The position numbers and the translations under genes were made by a program. From the NCBI GenBank assembly GCA_945910005.1, contig OX246740.1, positions 56,165,221 to 56,229,220 on the forward strand: a stretch of DNA of 64,000 nt, given 5' to 3'. This document shows, piece after piece, positions 24,600 to 34,564 of this stretch; positions within the stretch are counted from its first letter, which is position 1, and each line of letters starts with the position of its first letter. The notes beneath the pieces are model-generated. The model ran no database searches and was not told the origin of the DNA. It worked only from the letters and a program-made list of their open reading frames with translations. This stretch comes from Isoperla grammatica. Lineage: Eukaryota; Arthropoda; Insecta; Plecoptera; Perlodidae.

Positions 24600-25575
24600 T
24601 CAATTACAGATACTTTAAGCATATATGAACACACCTATGTGACATACCACAGATTTTGAGATAATTACGTAAGTTTCAGGTGCTGCCATTCGGATATTAC
24701 GTAATTTCAAACAAAGAATCGAATTGTAAGAGAATCTGAGTATATTTATTTAATTTCATTCCTTCCAATTAATCCCAATTACATCTTCTTTACGCGTATA
24801 TAAACAAACCTGTGTGACATACTACAGATTTTGAGACAATTACGGAAGATTGACGGGCTGTTATTCGAAAATTACGTTATGTCACACATAGGTGCGATTT
24901 GTAACAGAACCTGAGTATATTCATTGAATTTGATTCTTTCCAAATACGTCTACTTTAAGCATATAAGAACATACCTGCGTGACATACCATAGATTTGAAA
25001 TAATTACGTAAGTTTAGTTAGAGGCTGTCATTCGGAAATTATGTAATTTCCAACAAAGTATCGATTTGTTAGAGAACCCAAGTATATTTATTTAATTGGA
25101 TTCTTTCCAATTAATCACAATTACACTTATTTTAAGAATATATAAATAAACCTGCGTGACATACCACAGATTTTGAGAAAATTACGGAAGTTTGACGGGC
25201 TGTCATTAGAAACGACGTAATGTACCACACAGTATAGCGGTTTGTTAGGGAAACTTGAGTATATTCATTGAATACGTTTCCTTATAATTAATCTCAAATA
25301 CACCTACTTTAAGCATATATGAACATACCTGCGTGGCATACCACAGATTTTGAGATAATCACGTAAGCTTCAGGGGCTGTCATTCGGAAATTATGTAATT
25401 TCAAACAAAGTATCGATTTGTAAGAGAACATTAGTGTATTCATTTAATTTGATCCCTTCTTATTAATTCCAATTACATCTTATTTCAGCACATATAAACA
25501 TACCTGCGTGACATACCACAGATTTTGGGATAATTACGGAAGTTTGACGGGCTGTCATTATAAATTACGTAAACT
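24600..25575 (+). repeat. Diverged tandem array, ~175-bp unit, dimeric period ~347 bp
   Basis: The signpost GACATACCACAGATTTTGAG or a close variant recurs at about 24641, 24815, 24981, 25158, 25334 and 25509. After it, two unit types alternate: type A continues ATTACGTAAG...AGG and type B ATTACGGAAG..TTGACGGGCTG. The order is ABABAB, so the true repeating unit is a dimer. The units are AT-rich and diverged by substitutions and small indels, which makes this an older satellite than the 87-bp array. Confidence 0.85.
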
Positions 25576-25662
25576 CTTCGCCCCCTATATCCGGTCAATA
25601 CATGGCAATACTAAAGGATAGTTGGAAAGGAATGTCCTATTGTTATTTTCTTCTTTTCAGAA

Positions 25663-25745
25663 TTACCTGTGGTGGAATCGAACCCGCGATCTCCCGACAT
25701 AGTTTCGCGTGATACCGCTGAGCAACCTCCAACGGGGACGTGCTG
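25663..25745 (-). repeat. tRNA-like SINE head (partial)
   Basis: On the minus strand a box A-like segment (TTGCTCAGCGG) is followed by a box B-like GGGTTCGATTCC. It resembles the head of the full SINE-like copy just downstream (25838-26068), but the body is missing. Confidence 0.5.
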
Positions 25746-25837
25746 TAAGGGTGGGGGTGGGGGGTGTACCTGATGTAATACCACTACCAGGGCCAACAAT
25801 AGTTAATAATGTTTCGTAGGAATACCCGTTATAGGGA

Positions 25838-26068
25838 GCTTTACCTGATGTGCCCCTCTACAGGTGACTAACTAGGTTATTAGGGTGTTTGGATAGCTGG
25901 GGAGGAATGTCCGAGGGCTGTTAGTAGGACTCAATCCCAGCATTCGCCTTTACGACTGAGGAAAACCTCGGAAAAAACCTTCAGTCAGGACTGCCGGTGG
26001 CCGGAATCGAACCGGCGACCTCCCGAATTAGTCTCGCGTCTTACCGCTGAGCCACCTCTATCGGTCAG
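25838..26068 (-). mobile_element. tRNA-derived SINE-like copy (best preserved)
   Basis: The minus strand has box A TGGCTCAGCGG and box B GGTTCGATTCC (25996-26066), then the central motif with TTCCGAGGTTTTCCTCAGTC, then a body with CTAACAGCCCTCGGACATTC and CTATCCAAACACCCTAATAA, ending near GGGGCACATCAGGTAAAGC. It is the best copy to use as a consensus seed. The parent tRNA and SINE superfamily are not identified. Confidence 0.75.
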
Positions 26069-26460
26069 GGCCAATGTAGACATGAAACCACAGCGTTTTA
26101 GTCATATCTCGTTTATGCTATTCAGCACAAAATATGTACATGATCAGTATTTCTAGTATTGTACTCAGTAAGGTTGTTATTTTGTTGATTTTATCCATAA
26201 TTAGTACAAACCTTGCGATTAAAATATAATGAATAGCTGGAAGCTGTGTGAAGTGGCCTATCTACGAAACCACACACTTTTCAATGGTGAGTAATGAGTA
26301 CCATGTTTGAGATATGACTAAAAAAACTGTAATTGTCACGAATCTAATAGTGGGCTGCGCGTCATACGCCACAGCCAACACGATGTGACGGAATCTTTTC
26401 GCGGTTTCCAAATAACGATTGTGTCACTAGATGAGTAAACTGTTGTCGGGCCGCCTTCGC
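26069..26460. other. Non-coding stretch, nothing recognised
   Basis: AT-rich unique sequence with no supported feature. Confidence 0.5.
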
Positions 26461-26635
26461 CTGCATAATGTCTCTATGGTCGTGCGGTGAGTGATGTAAC
26501 GCCCGCTGTCCCACTGTCCCTTGGTCCTCCGTCTTCACTGTCCCTTGCCCTGCATAATGTCTCTATGGTCGTGCGGTGAGTGATGTAATGCCCGCTGTCC
26601 CACTGTCCTCCACTGTCCCTTAGTCCTCTCGGTGC
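26461..26635 (+). repeat. Two-copy tandem duplication, ~89 bp
   Basis: CTGCATAATGTCTCTATGGT followed by CGTGCGGTGAGTGATGTAA occurs at 26461 and again at about 26551, each followed by GCCCGCTGTCCCACTGTCC. Confidence 0.88.
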
Positions 26636-26989
26636 AGCTAGAGGCGCATTGTGCTCACTGTCTCACATGGGACAATGCAACAACGTCTCACAACAATATT
26701 TAGTTAAACCTTTGAGGCAACAATAGCACAAAGTCAAAAAAAGTATTCAGAGACTGAATACACACCTTTTCGAAACAAACTTTTTCAATGATTTCCAAAA
26801 AACCTGTCCATACATTAAAAAACTCCAGCCCGAGCCGGGAATCAGATCGCGGACCTTCTGCGTTGGAACCGGGAATAAACCCACCAACACAAGAGTTACA
26901 CATTTCAATAAATAAAACAAAATAAATGCAATATTGTGTATTGCCTATTAATTAATTAATATATATTCTCTCTACGAAGAAGTGTGTAG
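26636..26989. other. Non-coding stretch before the ATGT array
   Basis: No gene is supported. A weak tRNA-like GATTCCCGGCTCGGGCT on the minus strand near 26826-26842 is too degenerate to call. Confidence 0.45.
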
Positions 26990-27535
26990 TGTATGTATGT
27001 ATGTATGTATGTATGTATGTATGTATGTATGTATGTATGTATGTATGTATGTATGTATGTATGTATGTATGTATGTATGTATGTATGTATGTATGTATGT
27101 ATGTATGTATGTATGTATGTATGTATGTATGTATGTATGTATGTATGTATGTATGTATGTATGTCTGTATGTCTGTATATCTGTTTGTATGTATGTATGT
27201 ATGTATGTATGTATGTATGTATGTATGTCTGTATGTATGTATGTATGTATGTATGTATGTATGTATGTATGTATGTATGTATGTATGTATGTATGTATGT
27301 ATGTATGTATGTATGTATGTATGTATGTATGTATGTATGTATGTATGTATGTATGTATGTATGTATGTATGTATGTATGTATGTATGTATGTATGTATGT
27401 ATGTATGTATGTATGTATGTATGTCTGTATGTCTTTATGTATGTATGTATGTATGTATGTATGTATGTATGTATGTATGTATGTATGTATGTATGTCTGT
27501 ATGTCTGTATGTCTGTATGTCTGTATGTCTGTAGT
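26990..27535 (+). repeat. ATGT tetranucleotide microsatellite, ~545 bp
   Basis: Almost pure (ATGT)n with scattered GTCT variants at 27163-27190, 27226, 27423-27436 and again at the right end. It ends a few bases before the palindromic element starts. Open frames through it on both strands are trivial. Confidence 0.97.
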
Positions 27536-27537
27536 AC

Positions 27538-27541
27538 TCGT
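27538..27541 (+). repeat. Putative 4-bp target-site duplication (left)
   Basis: TCGT directly precedes the left end of the palindrome and matches TCGT at 42908-42911 directly after the right end; the flanks differ beyond it. Four bases can match by chance (1 in 256). Confidence 0.55.
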
Positions 27542-27619
27542 GAGTAGGGGGTAAATGGGGGTTCTGGAACAGTGGCGGATCTCGCTTTAGCATTGTAGTC
27601 CCATAAAGGATCCGCCACT
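27542..27619. repeat. Left terminus with terminal hairpin
   Basis: The end begins GAGTAGGGGGTAAATGGGGG. An 11-bp perfect inverted repeat (AGTGGCGGATC at 27571-27581, GATCCGCCACT at 27609-27619, 27-base loop) follows. The motif within it is that of the subterminal array, here in both orientations. The right end mirrors this at about 42831-42907. Confidence 0.8.
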
Positions 27620-28860
27620 CACACACAAAGGATCTCGGCAAACTAATGTGATGTAACCTACTTTCACTACGCTAAGACATCTAAATTTAACCTAACTCAA
27701 GGTCACAACGGACGTAACCACTAACCCCCCCCCCCCCTCACCACCCTCCAAAGTCATAAAAAAAAATATAGAATAATATATTCTTATATAACCTTACCCT
27801 TCCATTGATATTTTTTGCAACAATTTTCTAGTTCCACTGACGTTTCTATTTACAGATCTGAAAATGTGGCGGATCTCAACACACAAAGTATAACGTACTT
27901 ATATTAAACCTAACCACTCACTAACCCCCCCCCCCCCCCCCCCCCCCCCCCTCAGAATCATAAATGTATATTCTTATTCTTACATCTTACCCTAAATTGA
28001 ATATTTTTTACAACACTTACAATACCACTATCGTTTCTAATTATAGATCTAGAACTGTGGCGGATCTCAACGCGCAATGTAACATCAGTTACTAATATTT
28101 TTGCATTAGCTAACCAATATATTTTTATTTTCATCATTATTTGTTAATAATTGGGTTTTACGTTATTCAATTTATTTAATGATATTTTTATTTATTGTTT
28201 TGATTCCGTGGCGGATTTCACTATAACATTGGAACACGCGTGACGTCACACAAACCTGCTGAGACTTGCAGACACACGCATTTTCCTGTTAAGGTTTGAA
28301 AAATAAGCAGTGAAGCAATGATGTTTCTATTTATAGAGCTGAAACTGTGGCGGATCTCAACGCACAATATACAACGTAATTTTAATTTATAAAGTACCAC
28401 AAATATGTTTCCATTAATTACATTATTTTTATTTTTATTAAAATGTTTCTATTTATAGATCTGATACCGTGGCGGATCTCAACGCACAATATAACGCAAT
28501 AATATTTTATGTAAGTTATACACATATTTCTTCGATTCCATTATTTTATTTTACTTAAAATGTTTCTATTTATAGATCTGAAACCAAGGCGGATCTCAAC
28601 ACATAAAATACTTTTATTCTACATGAGATAACACAAATATTTCAATTCCATTATTTTCATTTAATTTACAGATGTTTCTATTTATAGATCTAAAACTGTG
28701 GCGGATCTCATCGCGCAATGTAACATACTAACATTTTACATAAGGTAACAAATATATTTTTATTTTCAATATATTTTGTTAATAATTGGGGTTTACGTTA
28801 TTTAATATATTATTTACTAATGTCTCTATTTTTAGTTTTGATTCCGTGGCAGATCTCACT
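27572..28860 (+). repeat. Left subterminal motif array (GTGGCGGATCTCA)
   Basis: Nine direct copies start at about 27572, 27866, 28057, 28208, 28347, 28469, 28586, 28698 and 28846, 110-300 bases apart, plus one inverted copy at 27609. Most are preceded by TTTCTATTTATAGATCTG and followed by CGCACAATRTAACG-like sequence. Two copies carry ACTATAACATTG instead. Long C runs lie at about 27726-27737 and 27927-27951. The layout resembles iterated protein-binding sites in subterminal DNA of transposons and origins, but no binding protein is known here. Confidence 0.8.
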
Positions 28861-29039
28861 ATAACATTGTTTACTAACAATATCGTCCAGATCACAGCAA
28901 TGATACTATGTATTATATAAACACACTTGTTAATATCTGTACAATTTATAAATGTATTTAAATATGCTACGGATGATGAAATAAGGATAGCTTGGGACTA
29001 AAAAGGATCAATTATATACAATATTATAATTATAACATA

Positions 29040-29045
29040 TTTATT
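29040..29045 (-). terminator. Polyadenylation signal of left polymerase gene
   Basis: AATAAA on the minus strand, about 125 bases after the stop codon. Between them lies a strikingly purine-rich GAAGAAAG-type stretch in the mRNA sense (29103-29170). Confidence 0.55.
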
Positions 29046-29170
29046 TTCCAGAAACCACACATTTTATATAATCTATTTATATACATTTTATAATACAATG
29101 TCCTTCACACTTTTCTTCCGTCCTTTCTTCGTCGTTTCTTCTTTCTTTCGTCCGTCTTTTCTTCTGTTCT

Positions 29171-32100
29171 TCACTTTTTCTTAATTCTAATATGACCATA
29201 TGCAAGTGTTTGAATACCATCTTCTAATAAATATCGCTTATCATCAGCAGGTGAGAGAGCAATCTTCCTCTGTTTGACGCTATACACTTCATGTTTATAT
29301 TGTCTTATGGTATACATTTCCTCACTTATTATTTTGCTGTTCAGTAAACATTTCTTGTAATGCTCGTGTTGTATTTTCTTTTTCAGTGTTTGTTTCACTA
29401 CACCTTTTGCAACTTTCTTCTCTTCACCGCTCTCCTTCAATAAAGAATACATTTTTGGTCTCAAGCCAATGAACTCTTTAATCAAACTTCCTCCCATTTC
29501 ATCCTTCATTTTACCAAGACATTTATTATTTCGCATATCAAATAGAACATGATTTTGTGGATAATTAGAAGTGTCGAATAGATGAGCATGTTCCCTTACA
29601 TCATTATAAACATCTTCAGTTCGTATTTCATAACACAACGAATCTGTGTCAGTGAACAGAAGACTTGCTTTGTTTCCAAATGTTTCATTCATAAAAGAAT
29701 AGTGGAAGTCATACATAAATGTTTTACTGAGTTCCAAGATAGAGAACCCAGCGTATATCGGTCTGTTCAACATGAGTGTTTTCTTAATTGATTTAATTGC
29801 TACTAGATTATTCGCAAATATAGTGAATCCCTCAAATGTTGGTGATGCAATTAATTTCTTCGCCCTCTTTTCAGTGGTAACTAAATCAACATTAACCCTC
29901 TTTCTAAGGGACTCTAAACTTTTGCCATAGATTGCATTGTTCATCAATTTATAGTAACTTTTCTCAAATTCATTTTTTGCACGTTTTCTCTTTTCAGTAT
30001 TTAAGTCAATAAAAGGTTTCAACCACTTACTTTGGTTAAATTCAATCACTCGATGGATTTTTTTCAATCTCATTCCATATGCTATATACTGCTGTAGATT
30101 TTTGTAGTGGATAACATAGTTTTCTTTGTTCTTTAGATTGGGAACTAGCTTTTTAATTTTCCCAGTGGTCTTAATATTTAATTTTGAATTTAAAGCTTGT
30201 GAAAATGGAGACAACAATTCATTCTTGATTTCCATTCGTTCTGGTGCAAGGGGGTAACAGTTATGTGTTTCATGTAAGTTTTCGGGATACTCCAAGTCCA
30301 CTTCTAGAATATACCCCTTACCATTTTCATCGCGCACATTTTCCACATCGAGTAATTCAATTTCGTTTTTATCTAACCAACGAAAACCACTGATAGGGAG
30401 ATTCTCAACCATTGACGTTCCATAGAGATTGTTGCAATCCCAATACATTATGTATTTACTTTCCTCGTTTTGTTTATAATCATCCATATACTTGTTGTTA
30501 GCAACTGAGAATCTTTTTGATATCATTGATACTCCCCCACGTATACCACTCTCTATAAAAATGTGCATGTCGATGTCAGTTAACAATTCGAGCTTCACCC
30601 CTGTTGTTTTTAGACAAGCTTGCCATGCAAAACCTGGAGCGGTATATAAGTGAGCTGGATCAATTTCATAATCTTCTAAGGCTAATGTTCTAAAATTTTC
30701 GAAAACATCAGCCAACAACAATACATCAGTCTGTACGTATAGGTCATGGTATTCTCCCATGGTTTTGATTTCAAAGGCATCCCACACTCTTAGTGCATGC
30801 TCATAGTCTTCAACTGATACACTGCTTTGAGTCAAAGTACTATAAAAAGCTTCTATAGGTGGTAAAAAAGTGTCATTCATTTTAGCATCAGAATCCATAT
30901 ACTCGTAAGGGAATACACCTTTTCTCAAAAGCAAAGACACTCGCTCATCATTAAAGTTTTGTTTCATGATCATAAAACGTTGAATGTTATCACACACCTT
31001 TAAATTTTCTACCAATTGTTCCAAAGATGTGTTCAGAAATTGAAACGAGTCAATAAACTGCAAGTTACCGAGAGAAAATGAAATATACTTTTCCATGTTG
31101 TTAGGTATGCAAGTAATTTTTTTGTTTTCTATTTTACCCATTCCTTGCATGATTAAATGCGAATCATAGTTTCGCAAATTATGGAAAATCACAGGAATCT
31201 TCTTTGAAAATTTGAAATTCAAATTACATACATTATGGGCGGCGCCTCTGAATTTACCTGTCATATGACAGTGATCTCTTACTCGATCATTGTGCATTGA
31301 CTTTTTGCATATATGACAACATTCTGAAGTTTGAAAAATAGACTCCTCGTCAGAACTCATCTCCATTGGCACAACACATCTTTTTATATCACTTATTATG
31401 TTTTCTTCGTTTAACATGCAATCTAAAAATGCATCTACAACATTTTTGCCTCTGTACACAGTCGGTTGTTTTACGCATTTTCCCTCTGAATCAACAACTA
31501 CATATGCAAACCCCGACGGAACATGATGAGCGATTTCAGTAGTATGTGAAATGTTTGGATCTTGTTCACATCCCTCGATGCGTTTCACAAAACATTCAAA
31601 ATCAGCGTAGATAACGAAGGGCACTTTCAATGCAAGGTGATGATTTTCAAATTCCATCCACTTAGTCTCTTGTGTAGGTAAGGCGATTTTTTGAGGCTCG
31701 TTTTCAGCACACCGCGGTTCGTGATCGTCAAGTAAATGTTTTGATGAGAAACGATGTAGACAATAATGACAGTAAAATGATCTGCATTTATGCTTGGTTA
31801 GAGAACTCATCAAACGATTAAAGTTTTTAATAAGACAATAATGTTTTTTCTCCCCATCGATTATATAAAGTAAATCCACATGTCTTTTACAACACTGTTT
31901 CGTAATGCGTAGTGGAAAAACTTCTTTTTCATATCCATACACGTTTACCGAGATGTTATTCTGTTGTTCAAACTTATCAATGTGTTTGATTGACACTGGA
32001 TAAGCAATTCCAGTCATGTTAAGCTCATCTTCCCACTCGATATATTTTTGTACACGATGTTGATTATCACTCACATGGTGAATTGCTGCTAAAACAGACC

Positions 32101-32923
32101 ATAGAAAGCAACGTTCGTCTTTGTTTTGAATGTTGATTATCGATTTTGTATTTCCAAGTTCACTTGGGAGCGCAATATAACTTGCAGCTGCAAGCGGAAC
32201 ATACTGAGAGATTTTTAATTCAAGATATTCTACTGATTCTTCATTCCAACCACTTCCGTCGCGTTGAAACTCCCAGCTTCTTCTTGTTAATAGCTCCATC
32301 ACCTCACTCACTTGATCATTAATCTCATGTTCTCCTAACAGTAAACAGCACCCACTTCTAAAACAGGGTGTTGATTTTACAGTTTCACCCTCACTATCAG
32401 TACGGCTAAATCTCACTAACATCGCTATATACCACTTTATACCCTTCATTTCACGAAGTTCTTCAGATAGTTTATGTTTAATAGTTTCGCTTAGACTATC
32501 CTTAAATGCTAAGTGATTTATCTCATTGTTTTGGTTTTTAAATTTATAAGTCTTCACAATATCATTCAATGCACTATTAAATTCACAAGGGTCGTCACAC
32601 ACTTTGTCTTGTTCAATCACAACTTTATCTTCTGGCACTTCTTCATCGCCAGTTGACGTTTTATTGCAAGATGTTTTCATGTGTCTCTTTAACGCGTCTT
32701 CACGTGAAAAGGTCTTAAAACAAGATGCACACTCCATTTTCGACGTTAGGTGTGTCTTCATGTGGCGTTCCAAGTCATCACGTCGCTTGAATATAGAAGA
32801 GCAAATGCTGCACTTTCGCATCAATAATGAAGTAGAATGTACATTTCGACGATGCCGATTAAGATTAGTCTTTTGAGTGAAGACTTTCTCGCAGTCAACA
32901 CACTCAAATCTCGCAGACGACAT
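29171..32923 (-). CDS. Family B DNA polymerase, protein-primed type, with zinc fingers and EndoVII-like module (left copy)
   Basis: The frame encodes 1250 residues from the first ATG (32921-32923, A at -3). From the N-terminus: three C2H2/C2HC fingers (about residues 8-29, 38-58, 65-86), a conserved region of unknown role (about 265-375), a fourth Cys/His finger (385-405), ExoI DFE (441-443), an endonuclease VII-like Cys/His cluster with DHCH, RG and CN motifs (536-567), ExoII NLRNYD (582-587), ExoIII YVQTD (729-733), Pol A D829 in YWDCNNLYG, Pol B KLMNNAIYG (992-1000), Pol C DTD (1092-1094) and KMY (1157-1159). The long stretch between Pol A and Pol B is where TPR1 sits in protein-primed enzymes. 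All expected exonuclease and polymerase residues are present, so activity is likely. The family is DNA_pol_B_2. Reading is outward, away from the palindrome centre. It differs from the right copy at residue 168 (Met here). Confidence 0.93.
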   Translation of the reverse strand: MSSARFECVDCEKVFTQKTNLNRHRRNVHSTSLLMRKCSICSSIFKRRDDLERHMKTHLTSKMECASCFKTFSREDALKRHMKTSCNKTSTGDEEVPEDKVVIEQDKVCDDPCEFNSALNDIVKTYKFKNQNNEINHLAFKDSLSETIKHKLSEELREMKGIKWYIAMLVRFSRTDSEGETVKSTPCFRSGCCLLLGEHEINDQVSEVMELLTRRSWEFQRDGSGWNEESVEYLELKISQYVPLAAASYIALPSELGNTKSIINIQNKDERCFLWSVLAAIHHVSDNQHRVQKYIEWEDELNMTGIAYPVSIKHIDKFEQQNNISVNVYGYEKEVFPLRITKQCCKRHVDLLYIIDGEKKHYCLIKNFNRLMSSLTKHKCRSFYCHYCLHRFSSKHLLDDHEPRCAENEPQKIALPTQETKWMEFENHHLALKVPFVIYADFECFVKRIEGCEQDPNISHTTEIAHHVPSGFAYVVVDSEGKCVKQPTVYRGKNVVDAFLDCMLNEENIISDIKRCVVPMEMSSDEESIFQTSECCHICKKSMHNDRVRDHCHMTGKFRGAAHNVCNLNFKFSKKIPVIFHNLRNYDSHLIMQGMGKIENKKITCIPNNMEKYISFSLGNLQFIDSFQFLNTSLEQLVENLKVCDNIQRFMIMKQNFNDERVSLLLRKGVFPYEYMDSDAKMNDTFLPPIEAFYSTLTQSSVSVEDYEHALRVWDAFEIKTMGEYHDLYVQTDVLLLADVFENFRTLALEDYEIDPAHLYTAPGFAWQACLKTTGVKLELLTDIDMHIFIESGIRGGVSMISKRFSVANNKYMDDYKQNEESKYIMYWDCNNLYGTSMVENLPISGFRWLDKNEIELLDVENVRDENGKGYILEVDLEYPENLHETHNCYPLAPERMEIKNELLSPFSQALNSKLNIKTTGKIKKLVPNLKNKENYVIHYKNLQQYIAYGMRLKKIHRVIEFNQSKWLKPFIDLNTEKRKRAKNEFEKSYYKLMNNAIYGKSLESLRKRVNVDLVTTEKRAKKLIASPTFEGFTIFANNLVAIKSIKKTLMLNRPIYAGFSILELSKTFMYDFHYSFMNETFGNKASLLFTDTDSLCYEIRTEDVYNDVREHAHLFDTSNYPQNHVLFDMRNNKCLGKMKDEMGGSLIKEFIGLRPKMYSLLKESGEEKKVAKGVVKQTLKKKIQHEHYKKCLLNSKIISEEMYTIRQYKHEVYSVKQRKIALSPADDKRYLLEDGIQTLAYGHIRIKKK

Positions 32924-33214
32924 TTTAAAGAAACTAAAACCAAAAGAAATATCCAAGTATTAATATACACATGGCTTAACTATTAGAATTACCACACATT
33001 ATTTGTTTAATAAAATATTATTATTTTATGTAGGTCTATCCACGCAAGTATATATATATACAAATAATTATAGTTCTTTTAATTTTTTAACCACATATTT
33101 ATACTATAAATAATTGACATAAAACATATACATATGTTATATATACAGACGCTTTTTAATTAATTCAAATGTAATTATGAGACCACAAGATGTCACACTT
33201 TACCGAACTCATTA

Positions 33215-33550
<336 letters not shown>

Positions 33551-33559
33551 AATAAGCTC

Positions 33560-34250
33560 ATTGTTTATTTTCATTGTTATTGCATATAAATAATCATATC
33601 ATGTTATTTTTATTCATAATGAATTATGTTTTCCAATATAAATTAAAAATGTATAAAGAACAATATCAAATGTAATTGTTATTAAATGTTACTATATTTA
33701 AATGTTACGTATAAATAAATAAACTTACTTTCAAAATATGAATCTATTCATTAAATTAAAACTGATGAAACTCGAAATTCGAAATTTTTATTTATTATAA
33801 TTATTATTTACGAAAACCAGAAATCTTAATAGGTCCGTCAATGACGATAGCTCAATGACTAATGAGTAAAAAGACAGTGCTCAGTACTTATATAGGGCAG
33901 GTATCTTACTTCAACTAAATTCCGTAAACACACGAAGGTACCCGAAGTTTGCCGAATATCAATCTTGTGATATTGAATAAAACAACTAATAAGCTGCTTG
34001 GCATACCGAAAAGTGATAATGTTATGATTGTACAAGTACAAACACATACCAAGTATTATGTTACATTGCGCGATGAGAACAAGTATGAACTTGTTTCATC
34101 GTGCCTTAGCGGAAGACTGCGGCACAAAAGTGAGTGAAAGTGATGGATTCATGTCAAAAACTGAAGGACAAAAACCAAACCGCTACTACATGTTTCAATA
34201 ATAATAAGTTAAGACAAGGAATAAATGTTAGGTTGTATGTCTGGCTAGTT
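33560..34250 (-). repeat. Block A, left arm (promoter-bearing duplicated block)
   Basis: This block is homologous to block B at about 34565-35200 (offset about 1005 bases) with many substitutions. It contains, on the minus strand, CCTATATAAGTACTGAGCAC (33882-33901), a TATA box pointing toward the polymerase gene. Shared signposts with B include CCGTAAACACACGAAGG and GACGATAGCTCAATGA. Its mirror copy lies at about 36193-36883. Confidence 0.7.
33886..33894 (-). promoter_or_regulatory. TATA box upstream of left polymerase gene (block A)
   Basis: CTATATAAG on the minus strand, roughly 970 bases upstream of the polymerase ATG. A promoter this far away implies a long leader or a 5' intron. The equivalent box is present in block B. 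Confidence 0.4.
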
Positions 34251-34313
34251 ATTCCATCTATATCGATTTGTTATGAAAATCCTAAGAGATAAGGTTATGT
34301 TAGGATATGTAAG

Positions 34314-34381
34314 TTTAGGTTAGGTTAGTTTCTACACGTTATTTTATATTTTTTGTTAGGTCTGATCCACCTAACCTAACG
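34314..34381. repeat. TTAGG-like inverted repeat
   Basis: TTTAGGTTAGGTTAG at about 34314-34328 faces CCTAACCTAACG at about 34370-34381. The motif recalls the TTAGG telomere unit of arthropods, but only two or three units are present. The mirror lies at about 36050-36130. Confidence 0.5.
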
Positions 34382-34424
34382 TAAAGTAAGAAGAAGAAGA
34401 AGAATTATTATAATTTTAATTATT

Positions 34425-34426
34425 AA

Positions 34427-34512
<86 letters not shown>

Positions 34513-34515
34513 TTA
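34425..34515 (-). repeat. ATT microsatellite (left arm, inner)
   Basis: Pure (ATT)n of about 80 bp. The mirror at 35908-36003 is 12 bp longer. Confidence 0.93.
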
Positions 34516-34564
34516 TTTTTCTTCTTATTATTATTATTATTAAGTACTATTTGTTGTTGTTGTT

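Noticed and set aside
26956..27618. Tyr/His/Ile-Thr and Cys-Met-Tyr-Val repeat proteins
   Set aside because: Pure translation of the ATGT microsatellite.
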